Source: JAAYBT01 sp964404395
GTDB taxonomy: Bacteria > Bacillota > Clostridia > Acetivibrionales > DTU013
Direction: 5' to 3'
Assembly: GCA_964404395.1 (NCBI GenBank)
Contig: CAYOKA010000040.1
Coordinates: 1 to 18,802 of the forward strand
Length of the DNA stretch: 18,802 nt
Within the stretch, counting starts at the first letter, position 1. Every line of letters begins with the position of its first letter. Below the pieces are notes generated by a model. That model did no database searches, had not been told where the DNA came from, and saw only the letters and a list, made by a program, of their open reading frames with translations. The translations under genes and the position numbers were made by a program. This document shows, piece by piece, positions 1 through 7,408 of this stretch.

Positions 1-489
1 CTTTTTCATAGGGTCATCCTGTCCAAACGGCACAAAATAAACATTCTTAGTATTATACAGCAAACCTAGATTTTTTGCATTTGTACCCAATCCATCATTT
101 GTAGCCGGTGCTAGTAGAAGAGGCCTGCCATTGCGAAGATGGGCTTTACATGACATTGTTACCGTTGTGTCTGTAATCCCGTTCACCAGCTTTGCCAATG
201 TATTTCCCGTACATGGAGCCACTACAAGAATGTCCAGCAGAGCCTTTGGCCCAATCGGTTCTGCCTCCACAATAGATTTTATGATTCGCTTACCACTTAT
301 TTTTTCTATTTTGGATTTCCACTCATTTGCTTTTCCAAACCTTGTATCAAAGCTGTCAACAGCTTCCGAGATAATCGGTAATACATCCGCACCATCGGCT
401 GCTATTTTCTCTAATTCAATCAATACCTTATCGAAGGTGCAAAAAGAACCGGTGAATGCAAATCCTATTTTCACATCCTTAAGCTTCAT
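1..489 (-). CDS. dpaB: Dipicolinate synthase subunit B (SpoVFB), 5' part
   Basis: Flavoprotein-like subunit of dipicolinate synthase. With DpaA it makes dipicolinic acid from a dihydrodipicolinate-pathway intermediate in the mother cell, and the product is stored as Ca-DPA in the spore core. The reverse-strand reading from 489 gives 163 codons starting MKLKDVKIGFAFTGSFCTFD and is open to the window edge. The family is about 195-200 aa, so roughly the last 35 residues are missing. An internal stretch resembling VVAPCTGNTLAKLVNGITDT matches the flavoprotein/phosphopantothenoylcysteine-decarboxylase-like fold of SpoVFB. The ATG lies 3 nt after the dpaA stop, and a GGGGGTG ribosome site sits inside the end of dpaA, so the two are translated together. 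In Bacillus the next genes are asd, dapG and dapA; whether they follow here cannot be seen. Confidence 0.95.
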   Translation of the reverse strand, partial: MKLKDVKIGFAFTGSFCTFDKVLIELEKIAADGADVLPIISEAVDSFDTRFGKANEWKSKIEKISGKRIIKSIVEAEPIGPKALLDILVVAPCTGNTLAKLVNGITDTTVTMSCKAHLRNGRPLLLAPATNDGLGTNAKNLGLLYNTKNVYFVPFGQDDPMKK

Positions 490-492
490 AGT

Positions 493-1362
493 TTACACCC
501 CCAATTCCTCAATAATATTATAAACCGTCTGCTTAATATAAGCTGCAGCAGTAACCGGAGCCACCTTACCCGGGAGTGAAAGTGCCCAGATTGTTTTTAT
601 CCCAAGAGTCTTTGCTTTTTCAAAGTCAACACCGCCCGGCTTTGACGCCAAATCGATAATTAAACATTCTTTTGCGACTTTCTCTAGTAGTGAAATATCC
701 AGTATTGTGCTTGGTATTGTGTTAACGATTAGATCCATGTCGCTGATGACCCTCTGTAGCTGACTTATGTAAACCGGTTTATGTCCATATGCTTTTATCC
801 ATGCAATATCCGAATGTTTGCGCGCCCCCGCATATACATCCGCACCGATACCTGAAAGCATTTTTGATAGAATCTTTCCAACTCTGCCATATCCCAGAAC
901 CAGCACCCTGCTCCCGCTTAATGCAATGGGTAATTCCTCCATCGCCAGTTGTATAGTACCCTCGGCAGTAGGGATCGCATTAAGGACAGCCATCTCTTCT
1001 CGCTTTAGTATATCGATCGAATAAACATTATAAGCCTTTGCCAGCTGAGATATCTTGTCGCTTATTTTACCAGCTATAAAAAGCTGATTTTTCTTCATAG
1101 TACGGAACACTTCATTCATTTGTATTTTTGCATCATGAAAGGGTGCATTCAATATTTCATCGTCATTGGTACATGGCAAGGGTCCAATTACAATTTCAGA
1201 ATCATCAATGGCTTCCTGCATATCTCTGTTCTCCGATAACACCATCTCAAACCCGGCATTTTTAAAGCCATATATATTGACCTGATTGCCATCTTCATGA
1301 ATTGCTTCTGCAAGCTTTACATTTCTCAAATCACCACCGATGACTGTATATTTCAGACTCAT
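493..1362 (-). CDS. dpaA: Dipicolinate synthase subunit A (SpoVFA)
   Basis: NAD(P)-dependent dehydrogenase-like subunit of dipicolinate synthase, acting with DpaB late in sporulation in the mother cell. It has 289 residues, close to the roughly 300 of Bacillus SpoVFA. The N-terminal domain begins MSLKYTVIGGDLRNVKLAEA, the family signature. A Rossmann nucleotide-binding loop, LGYGRVGK, lies near residues 156-163, followed by AGARKHSD and a second domain ending in LPGKVAPVTAAAYI. The ATG at 1362 is preceded by GGGGAGG with an 8-nt spacer. The gene is upstream of and coupled to dpaB. A sigma-K-like promoter at 1422-1449 and the terminator of the preceding protease gene suggest it begins its own transcript. 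Presence of dpaAB distinguishes this organism from Clostridium sensu stricto species, which use other dehydrogenase/flavoprotein activity. Confidence 0.96.
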   Translation of the reverse strand: MSLKYTVIGGDLRNVKLAEAIHEDGNQVNIYGFKNAGFEMVLSENRDMQEAIDDSEIVIGPLPCTNDDEILNAPFHDAKIQMNEVFRTMKKNQLFIAGKISDKISQLAKAYNVYSIDILKREEMAVLNAIPTAEGTIQLAMEELPIALSGSRVLVLGYGRVGKILSKMLSGIGADVYAGARKHSDIAWIKAYGHKPVYISQLQRVISDMDLIVNTIPSTILDISLLEKVAKECLIIDLASKPGGVDFEKAKTLGIKTIWALSLPGKVAPVTAAAYIKQTVYNIIEELGV

Positions 1363-1421
1363 CTAATTATCCTCCCCGCACCTTGTGATAAATGTAACCG
1401 TTTAATGGTTGGAATACATTC

Positions 1422-1449
1422 TATTTTATGTTGATTAGCCAAAACAAGT
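1422..1449 (-). promoter_or_regulatory. Candidate sigma-K promoter of dpaAB
   Basis: On the minus strand the sequence CATAAAATA (1422-1430) fits the sigma-K -10 pattern CATAnnnTA. An AC dinucleotide (1448-1449, in context CACT) lies 17 nt upstream, as in the loose sigma-K -35 pattern. The start site would be about 50 nt before the dpaA ATG. Bacillus spoVF is sigma-K controlled. The -35 element is short, so this is suggestive only. Confidence 0.5.
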
Positions 1450-1517
1450 GCTTGTATTAGACAGACTCAGTAGTGACATAATATCGCATATGCGTGCTAT
1501 AGGCTGTGGGTGGCGCA

Positions 1518-1558
1518 CAATAAAAAGCTCCAAAACCGTCGATTGGTTCTGAAGCTTT
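1518..1558 (-). terminator. Rho-independent terminator after the M16 peptidase gene
   Basis: Read on the minus strand, AAAGCTTCAGAACC pairs with GGTTTTGGAGCTTT over 14 base pairs (two G-U) around a 7-nt loop, and the stem is followed by TTTTTATT. It starts about 28 nt after the protease stop codon and separates that gene from dpaA. Confidence 0.85.
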
Positions 1559-1585
1559 AGGTTAATTCTCGAATTGTAATAGATA

Positions 1586-2833
1586 TCAAGCAATTGAGAT
1601 CGAATCACGCTTAACCTTCCCAACTATGGAAATACCTTTCCTGTCAGGATTGAAAATGCTACGAATTATTTGTTCCATTTCTTCCATCGTAATGTTTTCA
1701 ATCTTCTTAAGAATTTCATCCTGAGTTCTGATGTAACCAAGAAGCAGCTCAGATTTCCCTATGCTGCTCATCCTGCTACTGGTGCCTTCAAGCCCCAGGA
1801 TATAATTGCCCTTCAACTGTTCCCTGGACTTATCAAACTCCTGCTTTGTGATACCCTTCTTCAACATAATCTGAACCTCGTCACATATCAGATTAGTCAC
1901 CTCATAAAGATTTTCAGGCTTCATTCCCGCATATATTGTAAATAGGCCTGCATCGTTATAGACTGTAGGATAGGAATAAATAGAGTAAACAAGACCCTTC
2001 TTTTCCCTGATCTTTTGAAACAGCCGCGAACTCATTCCTCCACCAAAAATGTTGTTTACGGCAAGCAGCGAATATACTTTATCATCCCCGTTCTTAATTC
2101 CTTCAAAACCTATACAGATATGTACCTGCTCAGTCTCCTTTTCACGGATACAGATTTCGGGTCTGAATTCCACACTCATAGGGCTCTTTTCAGGTATTGG
2201 ATCCGCCTTCCCCACATTAAAATAGCTATCCAGCATTTCTTCCAACTTGCTTTCATCAAAATTACCGGCAATGGAAATAACCATGTTTTCGGATATGTAT
2301 CTCTCAGACATATAGGCATCTATAGCTTTTCGATTAATTGCGCGCAAGGATTTTTTCGTCCCAAGAATGGGGTATCCTATTGTACTACCCTTCCACACTG
2401 TTTCGGATAAAACATCATGTACCAGCTCCTCGGGGGAATCCTCATACATCCCGATTTCCTCAAGAATCACCCGCTTTTCTAAAGCTATGTTTTTTGAGGC
2501 AAAAACCGAATTATAAATCATATCGCTCAATACATCCATGGCAATATCGATATGTTCATCCAATGTTTTCACGTAATAGCATGTACACTCTTTCCCTGTA
2601 AACGCATTGATCTGCCCACCAATACTATCAATACTCTTCGCGATCTCCTCCGCACTTCTTTTCCTTGTACCTTTAAAAAGCATATGCTCAATAAAGTGCG
2701 ATATGCCGTTATTTTGATCGTTCTCATTTAGAGACCCTGTCTTGATCCAGATTCCCGTAGATACAGATCTGACATGTGGTATATTCTCACAAACTACCCG
2801 AACCCCATTTTTTAGGGTGAATTTCTTAACCAT
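1586..2833 (-). CDS. M16 family zinc metalloprotease (YmxG/MlpA-like)
   Basis: Insulinase/pitrilysin-family peptidase similar to Bacillus MlpA (YmxG) and mitochondrial processing peptidase beta. The inverted zinc motif HFIEH is at residues 46-50 (H46, E49 and H50 as ligands/catalytic base) in the context SHFIEHMLFKGTRKRSAEEI. The distal glutamate is in VILEEIGMYEDSPEE (E125/E126). The C-terminal half has the typical GGGMSSRLFQKIREKKGLVYSIYS segment of M16 domain 2. At 415 aa it is the usual length for the single-polypeptide bacterial form, and a cytoplasmic location is expected because no signal peptide is seen. The ATG at 2833 has GGGAGG 4 nt upstream. It follows pnp after a strong terminator, so it may have its own promoter. 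In Bacillus ylxY lies between pnp and this gene; it is absent here. Confidence 0.95.
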   Translation of the reverse strand: MVKKFTLKNGVRVVCENIPHVRSVSTGIWIKTGSLNENDQNNGISHFIEHMLFKGTRKRSAEEIAKSIDSIGGQINAFTGKECTCYYVKTLDEHIDIAMDVLSDMIYNSVFASKNIALEKRVILEEIGMYEDSPEELVHDVLSETVWKGSTIGYPILGTKKSLRAINRKAIDAYMSERYISENMVISIAGNFDESKLEEMLDSYFNVGKADPIPEKSPMSVEFRPEICIREKETEQVHICIGFEGIKNGDDKVYSLLAVNNIFGGGMSSRLFQKIREKKGLVYSIYSYPTVYNDAGLFTIYAGMKPENLYEVTNLICDEVQIMLKKGITKQEFDKSREQLKGNYILGLEGTSSRMSSIGKSELLLGYIRTQDEILKKIENITMEEMEQIIRSIFNPDRKGISIVGKVKRDSISIA

Positions 2834-2893
2834 AAAGCCTCCCGGTTTCTATTCAATATTCTATGAAAACCTTAAACATGCTTATACCCGGTA

Positions 2894-2940
2894 CAAAAAA
2901 GGACGGTCATAGATAACCGGTCAGCTATCCATTACCGTCC
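2894..2940 (-). terminator. Rho-independent terminator after pnp
   Basis: On the minus strand GGACGGT (2934-2940) pairs with ACCGTCC (2901-2907), with further pairing of CTAT/ATAG inside, and the stem is followed by a run of six T. It lies directly after the pnp stop. Confidence 0.85.
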
Positions 2941-2953
2941 TCCCAAATCAGTA

Positions 2954-5062
2954 TTATTGATTATTTGCCGGCTTTTCTGCCATCGCATCTTTCCTTGAAA
3001 GGTTTATGCGACCCTGCTTGTCTACTTCGATTACCTTAACCATCATCTCGTCGCCGACCTTGCAGACATCCTCAACCTTGGCTACTCTCTTATTATCCAA
3101 CTTTGATATGTGTACGAGCCCTTCCTTACCGGGAGCAAACTCAACAAACACGCCGAAATTCATCAATCTGGTTACTTTTCCAAGGAAAATTTGTCCGGGC
3201 TGCACATCCTTTACGATAGCCTCAATAATGGCAATCGCTCTCTTGCCTGCGGCATCATCGACAGTAGCAACAAATACTCTGCCGTCATCCTCAATATCAA
3301 TCTTAACGCCGGTTTCATCAATTATTTTATTGATTATCTTTCCTCCCGGCCCTATAACATCTCTGATTTTATCAGGATCAATATTCATCCTGTACATTTT
3401 GGGTGCATATTGTGAAAGTTCTCCTCTCGGCTCGGCAATAACAGGAGTAATCACTTCGTCTATTATCTGGAAACGGCCCTTCTTTGTAAGCTCGAAAGCC
3501 TCTCTGATGATATCATATGACAATCCATCCACCTTGATATCTACCTGAATAGCAGTGATACCCTTCTTTGTGCCGGCAACCTTGAAGTCCATGTCACCAA
3601 AGAAATCCTCAATTCCCTGAATATCCATAAAAGTTATGAATTTGTTAGCATCTTCCTCGTCAACGATAAGGCCTGCCGAAATTCCTGCAACAGGAGCTTT
3701 TATTGGAACACCTGCGTCCATAAGTGCAAGGGTACTGGCGCATACACTGCCTTGAGATGTTGAGCCATTGGACATCAGTACTTCCGAAACAAGTCTAATG
3801 GCGTAGGGGAATTCGTCTTCATTGGGAATAACAGGCTCCAAGGCTTTCTCTGCCAATGCTCCATGGCCGATTTCCCTTCTGCCCGGTCCTCTGGAGGTCT
3901 TTGCCTCGCCTACGCTATAGCCGGGGAAATTGTAGTGGTGCATGTATCTTTTTTCTTCCTCCAAGTCAACACCATCAAGCCTTTGAATTTCATTTATTCC
4001 ACCGAGGGTAACCGTTGTAAGAACCTGGGTCTGTCCTCTCTGGAAAAGCCCCGAGCCGTGGGTTCTAGGTAGTAGTCCCACGCCAGCCGAAAGTGGCCTT
4101 ATTTGATCTAACCCTCTTCCGTCAACTCTCTTCCCTTCTTCAGCTATATAATTTCTTACGACCTTCTTCTCAATCTTGTATATTGCTTCCGTTATAAGCG
4201 AACTCTTATCAGGAAATGCTTCTGCAAGCTTCTGCTGTACATCCTCGGTAAGCTGTGCAATATTTGTATCCCTGACTGTTTTGTCATCGGTAAGCACAGC
4301 CTGGCGCATAGGCTCGTAAGCAAGCTCCATTACTGCTTCAAAAACATCCTGGGGAACCTCAGCTGACTTGTACTCAAACTTGGGCTTACCGATTTCTGCT
4401 ACAATTTTCTTAATGAAGGCAGCGATTTTCTTGATTTCTCCATGCCCCTTAATTATAGCATCAAGCATTACATCATCTGCTACTTCCTTTGCGCCGGCTT
4501 CAATCATAGTAATTTTTTCTTCCGTACCGGCCAGCGTAACATACATTTCGCTCTTTTCACGCTGTTCCGCATTCGGGTTTATGATAACCTGTCCATCGAC
4601 AAGCCCGATTATGACTCCGCCAATCGGTCCATTAAAGGGGATGTCAGATATGCTGATTGCCACAGATGAGCCAATCATTGCTGCTATTTCCGGGGAATTA
4701 TCCTGATCTACGGAAAGCACTGTATTAATTACAGCTACGTCATTTCTCAGATCCTTGGGAAATAAAGGACGAATCGGTCTGTCAATTACTCGTGATGTCA
4801 ATATGGCCTTTTCAGAGGGTTTTCCTTCTCTCTTTATAAAGCCTCCGGGAATTTTCCCAACTGAATAGAGCTTCTCCTCATAATCGACACTGAGTGGGAA
4901 AAAATCGATACCCTCTCTTGGCGAAGCAGATGCTGTGGCTGTAGATAGGACAACTGTGTCGCCGTATCTTACAAGTGCCGAGCCATTCGCCAGCTGTGCC
5001 AGCTTGCCGGTCTCAACCGTAATACTCCTGCCGGCCAGTTCCATAGTAAAATTTTTAGACAT
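2954..5062 (-). CDS. pnp: Polyribonucleotide nucleotidyltransferase (PNPase)
   Basis: Phosphorolytic 3'-to-5' exoribonuclease that degrades mRNA to nucleoside diphosphates. It acts as a trimer in the cytoplasm, usually with RNase Y/J-type degradosome partners in Firmicutes. The 702-residue protein has two RNase PH domains joined by a helical linker (roughly 1-550). The second contains GLLPRTHGSGLFQRGQTQ, the GRREIGHGALAEKAL segment and the acidic DFFGDMDFKVAGT catalytic loop. A KH domain (about 556-617, GPGG loop at 571-574) and an S1 domain (about 622-690, from GQIFLGKVTRLMNFGVFVEF) follow. The length and domain order are those of a normal, intact PNPase. The ATG at 5062 has AGAAGGAGG upstream. 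It lies downstream of rpsO, the classical rpsO-pnp arrangement, but a terminator separates the two. Confidence 0.99.
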   Translation of the reverse strand: MSKNFTMELAGRSITVETGKLAQLANGSALVRYGDTVVLSTATASASPREGIDFFPLSVDYEEKLYSVGKIPGGFIKREGKPSEKAILTSRVIDRPIRPLFPKDLRNDVAVINTVLSVDQDNSPEIAAMIGSSVAISISDIPFNGPIGGVIIGLVDGQVIINPNAEQREKSEMYVTLAGTEEKITMIEAGAKEVADDVMLDAIIKGHGEIKKIAAFIKKIVAEIGKPKFEYKSAEVPQDVFEAVMELAYEPMRQAVLTDDKTVRDTNIAQLTEDVQQKLAEAFPDKSSLITEAIYKIEKKVVRNYIAEEGKRVDGRGLDQIRPLSAGVGLLPRTHGSGLFQRGQTQVLTTVTLGGINEIQRLDGVDLEEEKRYMHHYNFPGYSVGEAKTSRGPGRREIGHGALAEKALEPVIPNEDEFPYAIRLVSEVLMSNGSTSQGSVCASTLALMDAGVPIKAPVAGISAGLIVDEEDANKFITFMDIQGIEDFFGDMDFKVAGTKKGITAIQVDIKVDGLSYDIIREAFELTKKGRFQIIDEVITPVIAEPRGELSQYAPKMYRMNIDPDKIRDVIGPGGKIINKIIDETGVKIDIEDDGRVFVATVDDAAGKRAIAIIEAIVKDVQPGQIFLGKVTRLMNFGVFVEFAPGKEGLVHISKLDNKRVAKVEDVCKVGDEMMVKVIEVDKQGRINLSRKDAMAEKPANNQ

Positions 5063-5339
5063 AAAATGCCTCCTTCTGTTTTATACCAAAACGGAAATGA
5101 GACAGTTTACAGAAAACGGACACCAGAAACCGTATCCTTCTCTGGTTCCTTGCGCAAATCGCTAAGTCCGGCTGAACCAAAGGCCCCGGCAATTGTACAC
5201 CGCTTAAGTCGTCGCAGGCGCCGATTAATGTACGGGCTCTAGTCTCTGTTCTCTGCTCACTGCAAACATCAATTCCGTTATTAGGTTTGTTACTCAGCTT
5301 TCCTACAATGTTTATTACTAATAGTATTCCACCATTGTG
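5063..5339 (-). promoter_or_regulatory. Spacer and probable leader of pnp
   Basis: This is a non-coding stretch of about 280 nt between the rpsO terminator and pnp. The clearest structure is an inverted repeat at 5118-5149: GGAcACCAGA pairs with TCTGGTTCC with one bulged base around a 13-nt loop, about 55 nt before the start codon. I could not identify a convincing sigma-A promoter. In enterobacteria the pnp leader folds into a hairpin used for autoregulation; whether this one serves that role is unknown. Confidence 0.4.
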
Positions 5340-5369
5340 TAAAAATAATGAGCGGGATTTCCCCGCTCA
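5340..5369 (-). terminator. Rho-independent terminator after rpsO
   Basis: On the minus strand TGAGCGGG pairs with CCCGCTCA (8 bp, 5349-5369), followed by TTATTTTTA. It begins 3 nt past the rpsO stop codon. Such a hairpin would reduce readthrough into pnp. Confidence 0.9.
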
Positions 5370-5372
5370 GAA

Positions 5373-5636
5373 TTATTTTCTCAAATTGAGCTTTTCAATT
5401 ATTGCACGGTACCTTTCGATATCCTTCTTCTGCAAATAATTCAGTAATCCTCTTCTTTGTCCAACCATTTTCAGAAGTCCTCTTCTTGAGTGATGATCCT
5501 TCTTGTGCGTCTTGAGGTGTTCATTGAGGTGGTTGATCCTCTCTGTGAGAATGGCAATCTGTACTTCAGGTGAACCTGTATCACTTTCGTGCAGCTTATA
5601 CTTCTCAATAATTTCAGTCTTTAATTCCTTTACCAT
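5373..5636 (-). CDS. rpsO: Ribosomal protein S15
   Basis: Small-subunit protein that binds the three-way junction of the 16S rRNA central domain early in 30S assembly. The protein is 87 aa, starting MVKELKTEIIEKYKLHESDT, against 88-89 in most bacteria. It carries the conserved HESDTGSPEVQIAILTERI, the HHSRRGLLKMVGQRR core and the YLQKKDIERYRAIIEKLNLRK tail. I chose the ATG at 5636, not the one 21 nt upstream at 5657, because AAAGGAGG lies between them at proper spacing from 5636 and S15 proteins begin with this sequence. It is monocistronic by appearance: a leader of up to about 100 nt precedes it and a terminator follows directly. Confidence 0.98.
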   Translation of the reverse strand: MVKELKTEIIEKYKLHESDTGSPEVQIAILTERINHLNEHLKTHKKDHHSRRGLLKMVGQRRGLLNYLQKKDIERYRAIIEKLNLRK

Positions 5637-5661
5637 AATATGGCCTCCTTTTTTCATAACG

Positions 5662-5708
5662 CCATTAGCCGAGTAATTGGTCGGAGTGTCCAGTAACCGA
5701 GCAAATGG
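5662..5708 (-). promoter_or_regulatory. Possible S15 autoregulatory leader
   Basis: On the minus strand CCATT (5704-5708) and AATGG (5662-5666) bracket a 37-nt segment containing repeated CTCGG/ACTCGG and TGG...CCA pieces that can pair inside. The structure ends about 12 nt before the AAAGGAGG of rpsO. S15 represses its own translation through leader structures in several bacteria, but the exact fold here was judged by eye only. Confidence 0.35.
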
Positions 5709-5734
5709 TCAAATATTGAAATGCCGCACTAAGT

Positions 5735-5763
5735 AGTCTAGCATATTATTTCCTAAAAGTAAA
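5735..5763 (-). promoter_or_regulatory. Candidate sigma-A promoter for rpsO
   Basis: On the minus strand TTTACT (5758-5763) is followed after 17 nt by TAGACT (5735-5740). Each hexamer matches the consensus at four of six positions. It would give a leader of about 90 nt. Confidence 0.4.
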
Positions 5764-5782
5764 TGATTAATTTACGTCCCCA

Positions 5783-6235
5783 TTATTCTAGTTCCATGCA
5801 TCTTTTATTGAAATGCTCAATATGCCAGCTCAGATGCTGATAATAGTCATTCACCAGATAGCTAAGCGGCAATGTATTCTCCCCGCTAATCCATTCATTC
5901 TCAAGCGTCTCGCTTCTCATATGCTCAATAACATTTAGCAGCACACGATTAAAATTATACCAAAGTGCTATAAGCTCATCCCATTTCATATCATTATATC
6001 TTTGAACCTGAATCCACTGTTCTGCATCGTATACCGGAAAGACAAGCTGATCCTTAAGCTGCAATCTCAAAAACCTTTGGTGGTTGTTGGATGCGGAATC
6101 TATGAGATGCCCAACAATCTCCTTCAAGGACCAGCTATCATCTGAAAGCTTTCTGCCAGTGATTTTTTCCGGTGTCTCAGTCAATTTTATATAGAAGGAA
6201 TCAATGATTACTCTAAAGCTTGCTAAGTCAAACAC
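5783..6235 (-). CDS. DinB/YfiT-fold putative metal-dependent protein
   Basis: A 150-residue four-helix-bundle protein of the DinB/YfiT superfamily, which includes metal-dependent thiol (bacillithiol/mycothiol) transferases and many uncharacterised stress proteins. The expected metal-binding histidine triad is visible: H43 in IVGHLIDSASNNHQRF, and H134 and H138 in YYQHLSWHIEHF. The start is GTG (6235-6233), overlapping the TAG stop of the upstream iron-sulfur gene by one base. That gene's end supplies the GGAGGG ribosome site, so the two are translationally coupled. The true substrate is unknown. It is unrelated to the DNA polymerase IV gene called dinB further right. The coupling suggests a shared pathway with the reductase-like neighbour, possibly thiol or cofactor chemistry, but this is inference. 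Confidence 0.75.
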   Translation of the reverse strand: MFDLASFRVIIDSFYIKLTETPEKITGRKLSDDSWSLKEIVGHLIDSASNNHQRFLRLQLKDQLVFPVYDAEQWIQVQRYNDMKWDELIALWYNFNRVLLNVIEHMRSETLENEWISGENTLPLSYLVNDYYQHLSWHIEHFNKRCMELE

Positions 6236-7164
6236 TATATTCCCTCCTTAGCAAACATCACCTTAAGGTTTCGTGGGATGGCGTTTATCCAGTACGCCAT
6301 GCCAAGCTGCTGTGTTTTCTGCTTTAGCTCCTCTGAAAGCTCTTCAAAAGGTAGCCCTTCCAGCAATGACCCTGTTTCTTCCTCGCTGAAATCACAAGAT
6401 TCGACCTTACTACTCATATACTTCTTATTTGCTGGGCAAATGGTCTGACATCTCAAACACCCTACAATGCTATTGTGTGATGCCGTATCTATCCACTGTG
6501 GGAAGTCATCTTTACTGTCCATTTCATTAAAGGTGGTCAGGCAGCGCTCATTATCTATCAGGAATCTATCATCCAGGATTGCTGAAGTAGGACAATTGTG
6601 AATACAGGCCTTACAGCCTTTGCACATATCCATCTGACGGATTTCACTCCAGCTGTCTTCTTTACAGTGAATATCTGTAAAGTAAGGCGAAATGTTAAAA
6701 AAACTGCCAAACCCATCTACATAACAAATGTTGTTCCGGCCATAAGCACCCAGACCGCTCCTTACCGCTAAAAGCTTTCTCGGCAGCCTTGGTGCGGCTA
6801 TGAGATGATAATCCCTGGAATTCAGGTATTCTCTCAGATATTGCTCAGTCTTGTTTGGAGCAGATATAAAGTCGGTATAGGTTGCCGGTATTGGCAGAGT
6901 TATCCTTTTCCCCTTCCAATGAAAATTTACTTTCACCATCCATGAACTTACTGATGCAACGAGAATAATGGAGCGTATTTCAAAATCGGTTTCCGGCAAA
7001 TCAAGCGAATTCATCTCGCTGACAATATATCTCTGAAAACCATTAAGATCATTTCTTGCTTTTAGATCCTCAATATTCTGCTTAATGTCCTGTAGCCTTT
7101 CAATTGGAACTATTGCAGCCTTTTCCCCATGCTTTGAGACTTCCTGCCTCACAAGTCCAAACAT
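6235..7164 (-). CDS. QueG-related double [4Fe-4S] cluster protein
   Basis: 309-residue protein of the epoxyqueuosine reductase (QueG)-like family. Eight cysteines appear in the family's spacing: C181xxC184xxC187xxxC191P, then C208, C236xxC239xxxC243P, enough for two [4Fe-4S] clusters. The RSGLGAYGRNNICYVDGFGSFFNI stretch (135-158) corresponds to the QueG segment before the ferredoxin domain. True QueG uses cobalamin to finish queuosine synthesis and is usually longer (about 350-380 aa, often with a C-terminal HEAT repeat). This protein ends without such a repeat, so it may be a paralogue with another substrate. The ATG at 7164 has AAGGGGG upstream. It overlaps the DinB/YfiT-fold gene by one base. 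No other queuosine genes are in view. Confidence 0.75.
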   Translation of the reverse strand: MFGLVRQEVSKHGEKAAIVPIERLQDIKQNIEDLKARNDLNGFQRYIVSEMNSLDLPETDFEIRSIILVASVSSWMVKVNFHWKGKRITLPIPATYTDFISAPNKTEQYLREYLNSRDYHLIAAPRLPRKLLAVRSGLGAYGRNNICYVDGFGSFFNISPYFTDIHCKEDSWSEIRQMDMCKGCKACIHNCPTSAILDDRFLIDNERCLTTFNEMDSKDDFPQWIDTASHNSIVGCLRCQTICPANKKYMSSKVESCDFSEEETGSLLEGLPFEELSEELKQKTQQLGMAYWINAIPRNLKVMFAKEGI

Positions 7165-7231
7165 AAAATACCCCCTTTTATCTACCTGTTCTTGAGTTTA
7201 TCCATGGTTATATTTGCACATTTTTATTCAA

Positions 7232-7396
7232 CTAGGTCTTTCGCTGTCTATGGCTCCCTTTTGCTCCTTTTGGCCTTCTTTTGCAATATGGCTCATACTT
7301 ACTTGTTCTATGATATTCAATGCATTCATCGCATTTCCCATATCGTTCACACCTTTTTTTCCTGCAGCTACACTCCTTCATGCCGTTCTCCAGCAT
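7232..7396 (-). CDS. Small Cys-rich protein, unknown function
   Basis: A 54-aa reading frame beginning MLENGMKECSCRKKRCERYG. Six cysteines in the pattern CSCx4Cx5CxxC...YC (residues 9, 11, 16, 22, 25, 38) look like a small zinc or metal-binding knuckle, and the C-terminus is strongly basic (RRPKGAKGSHRQRK). I recall similar short Cys-rich ORFs with a C.RYG.C..C core in other clostridia but know no function. An alternative start is the internal ATG at 7381, preceded by CTGGAG. For 7396 a GGTGG lies 8 nt upstream. The gene sits 67 nt upstream of the QueG-like gene on the same strand and could be the first gene of that operon. Confidence 0.6.
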   Translation of the reverse strand: MLENGMKECSCRKKRCERYGKCDECIEYHRTSKYEPYCKRRPKGAKGSHRQRKT

Positions 7397-7408
7397 CACA
7401 TTAACCAC

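Noticed and set aside
131..523. 130-codon plus-strand frame
   Set aside because: It lies antisense to dpaB, whose reading frame is clearly the real one.
1435..1623. 62-codon minus-strand frame overlapping the end of the M16 gene
   Set aside because: It covers the terminator hairpin and has no recognisable protein features.
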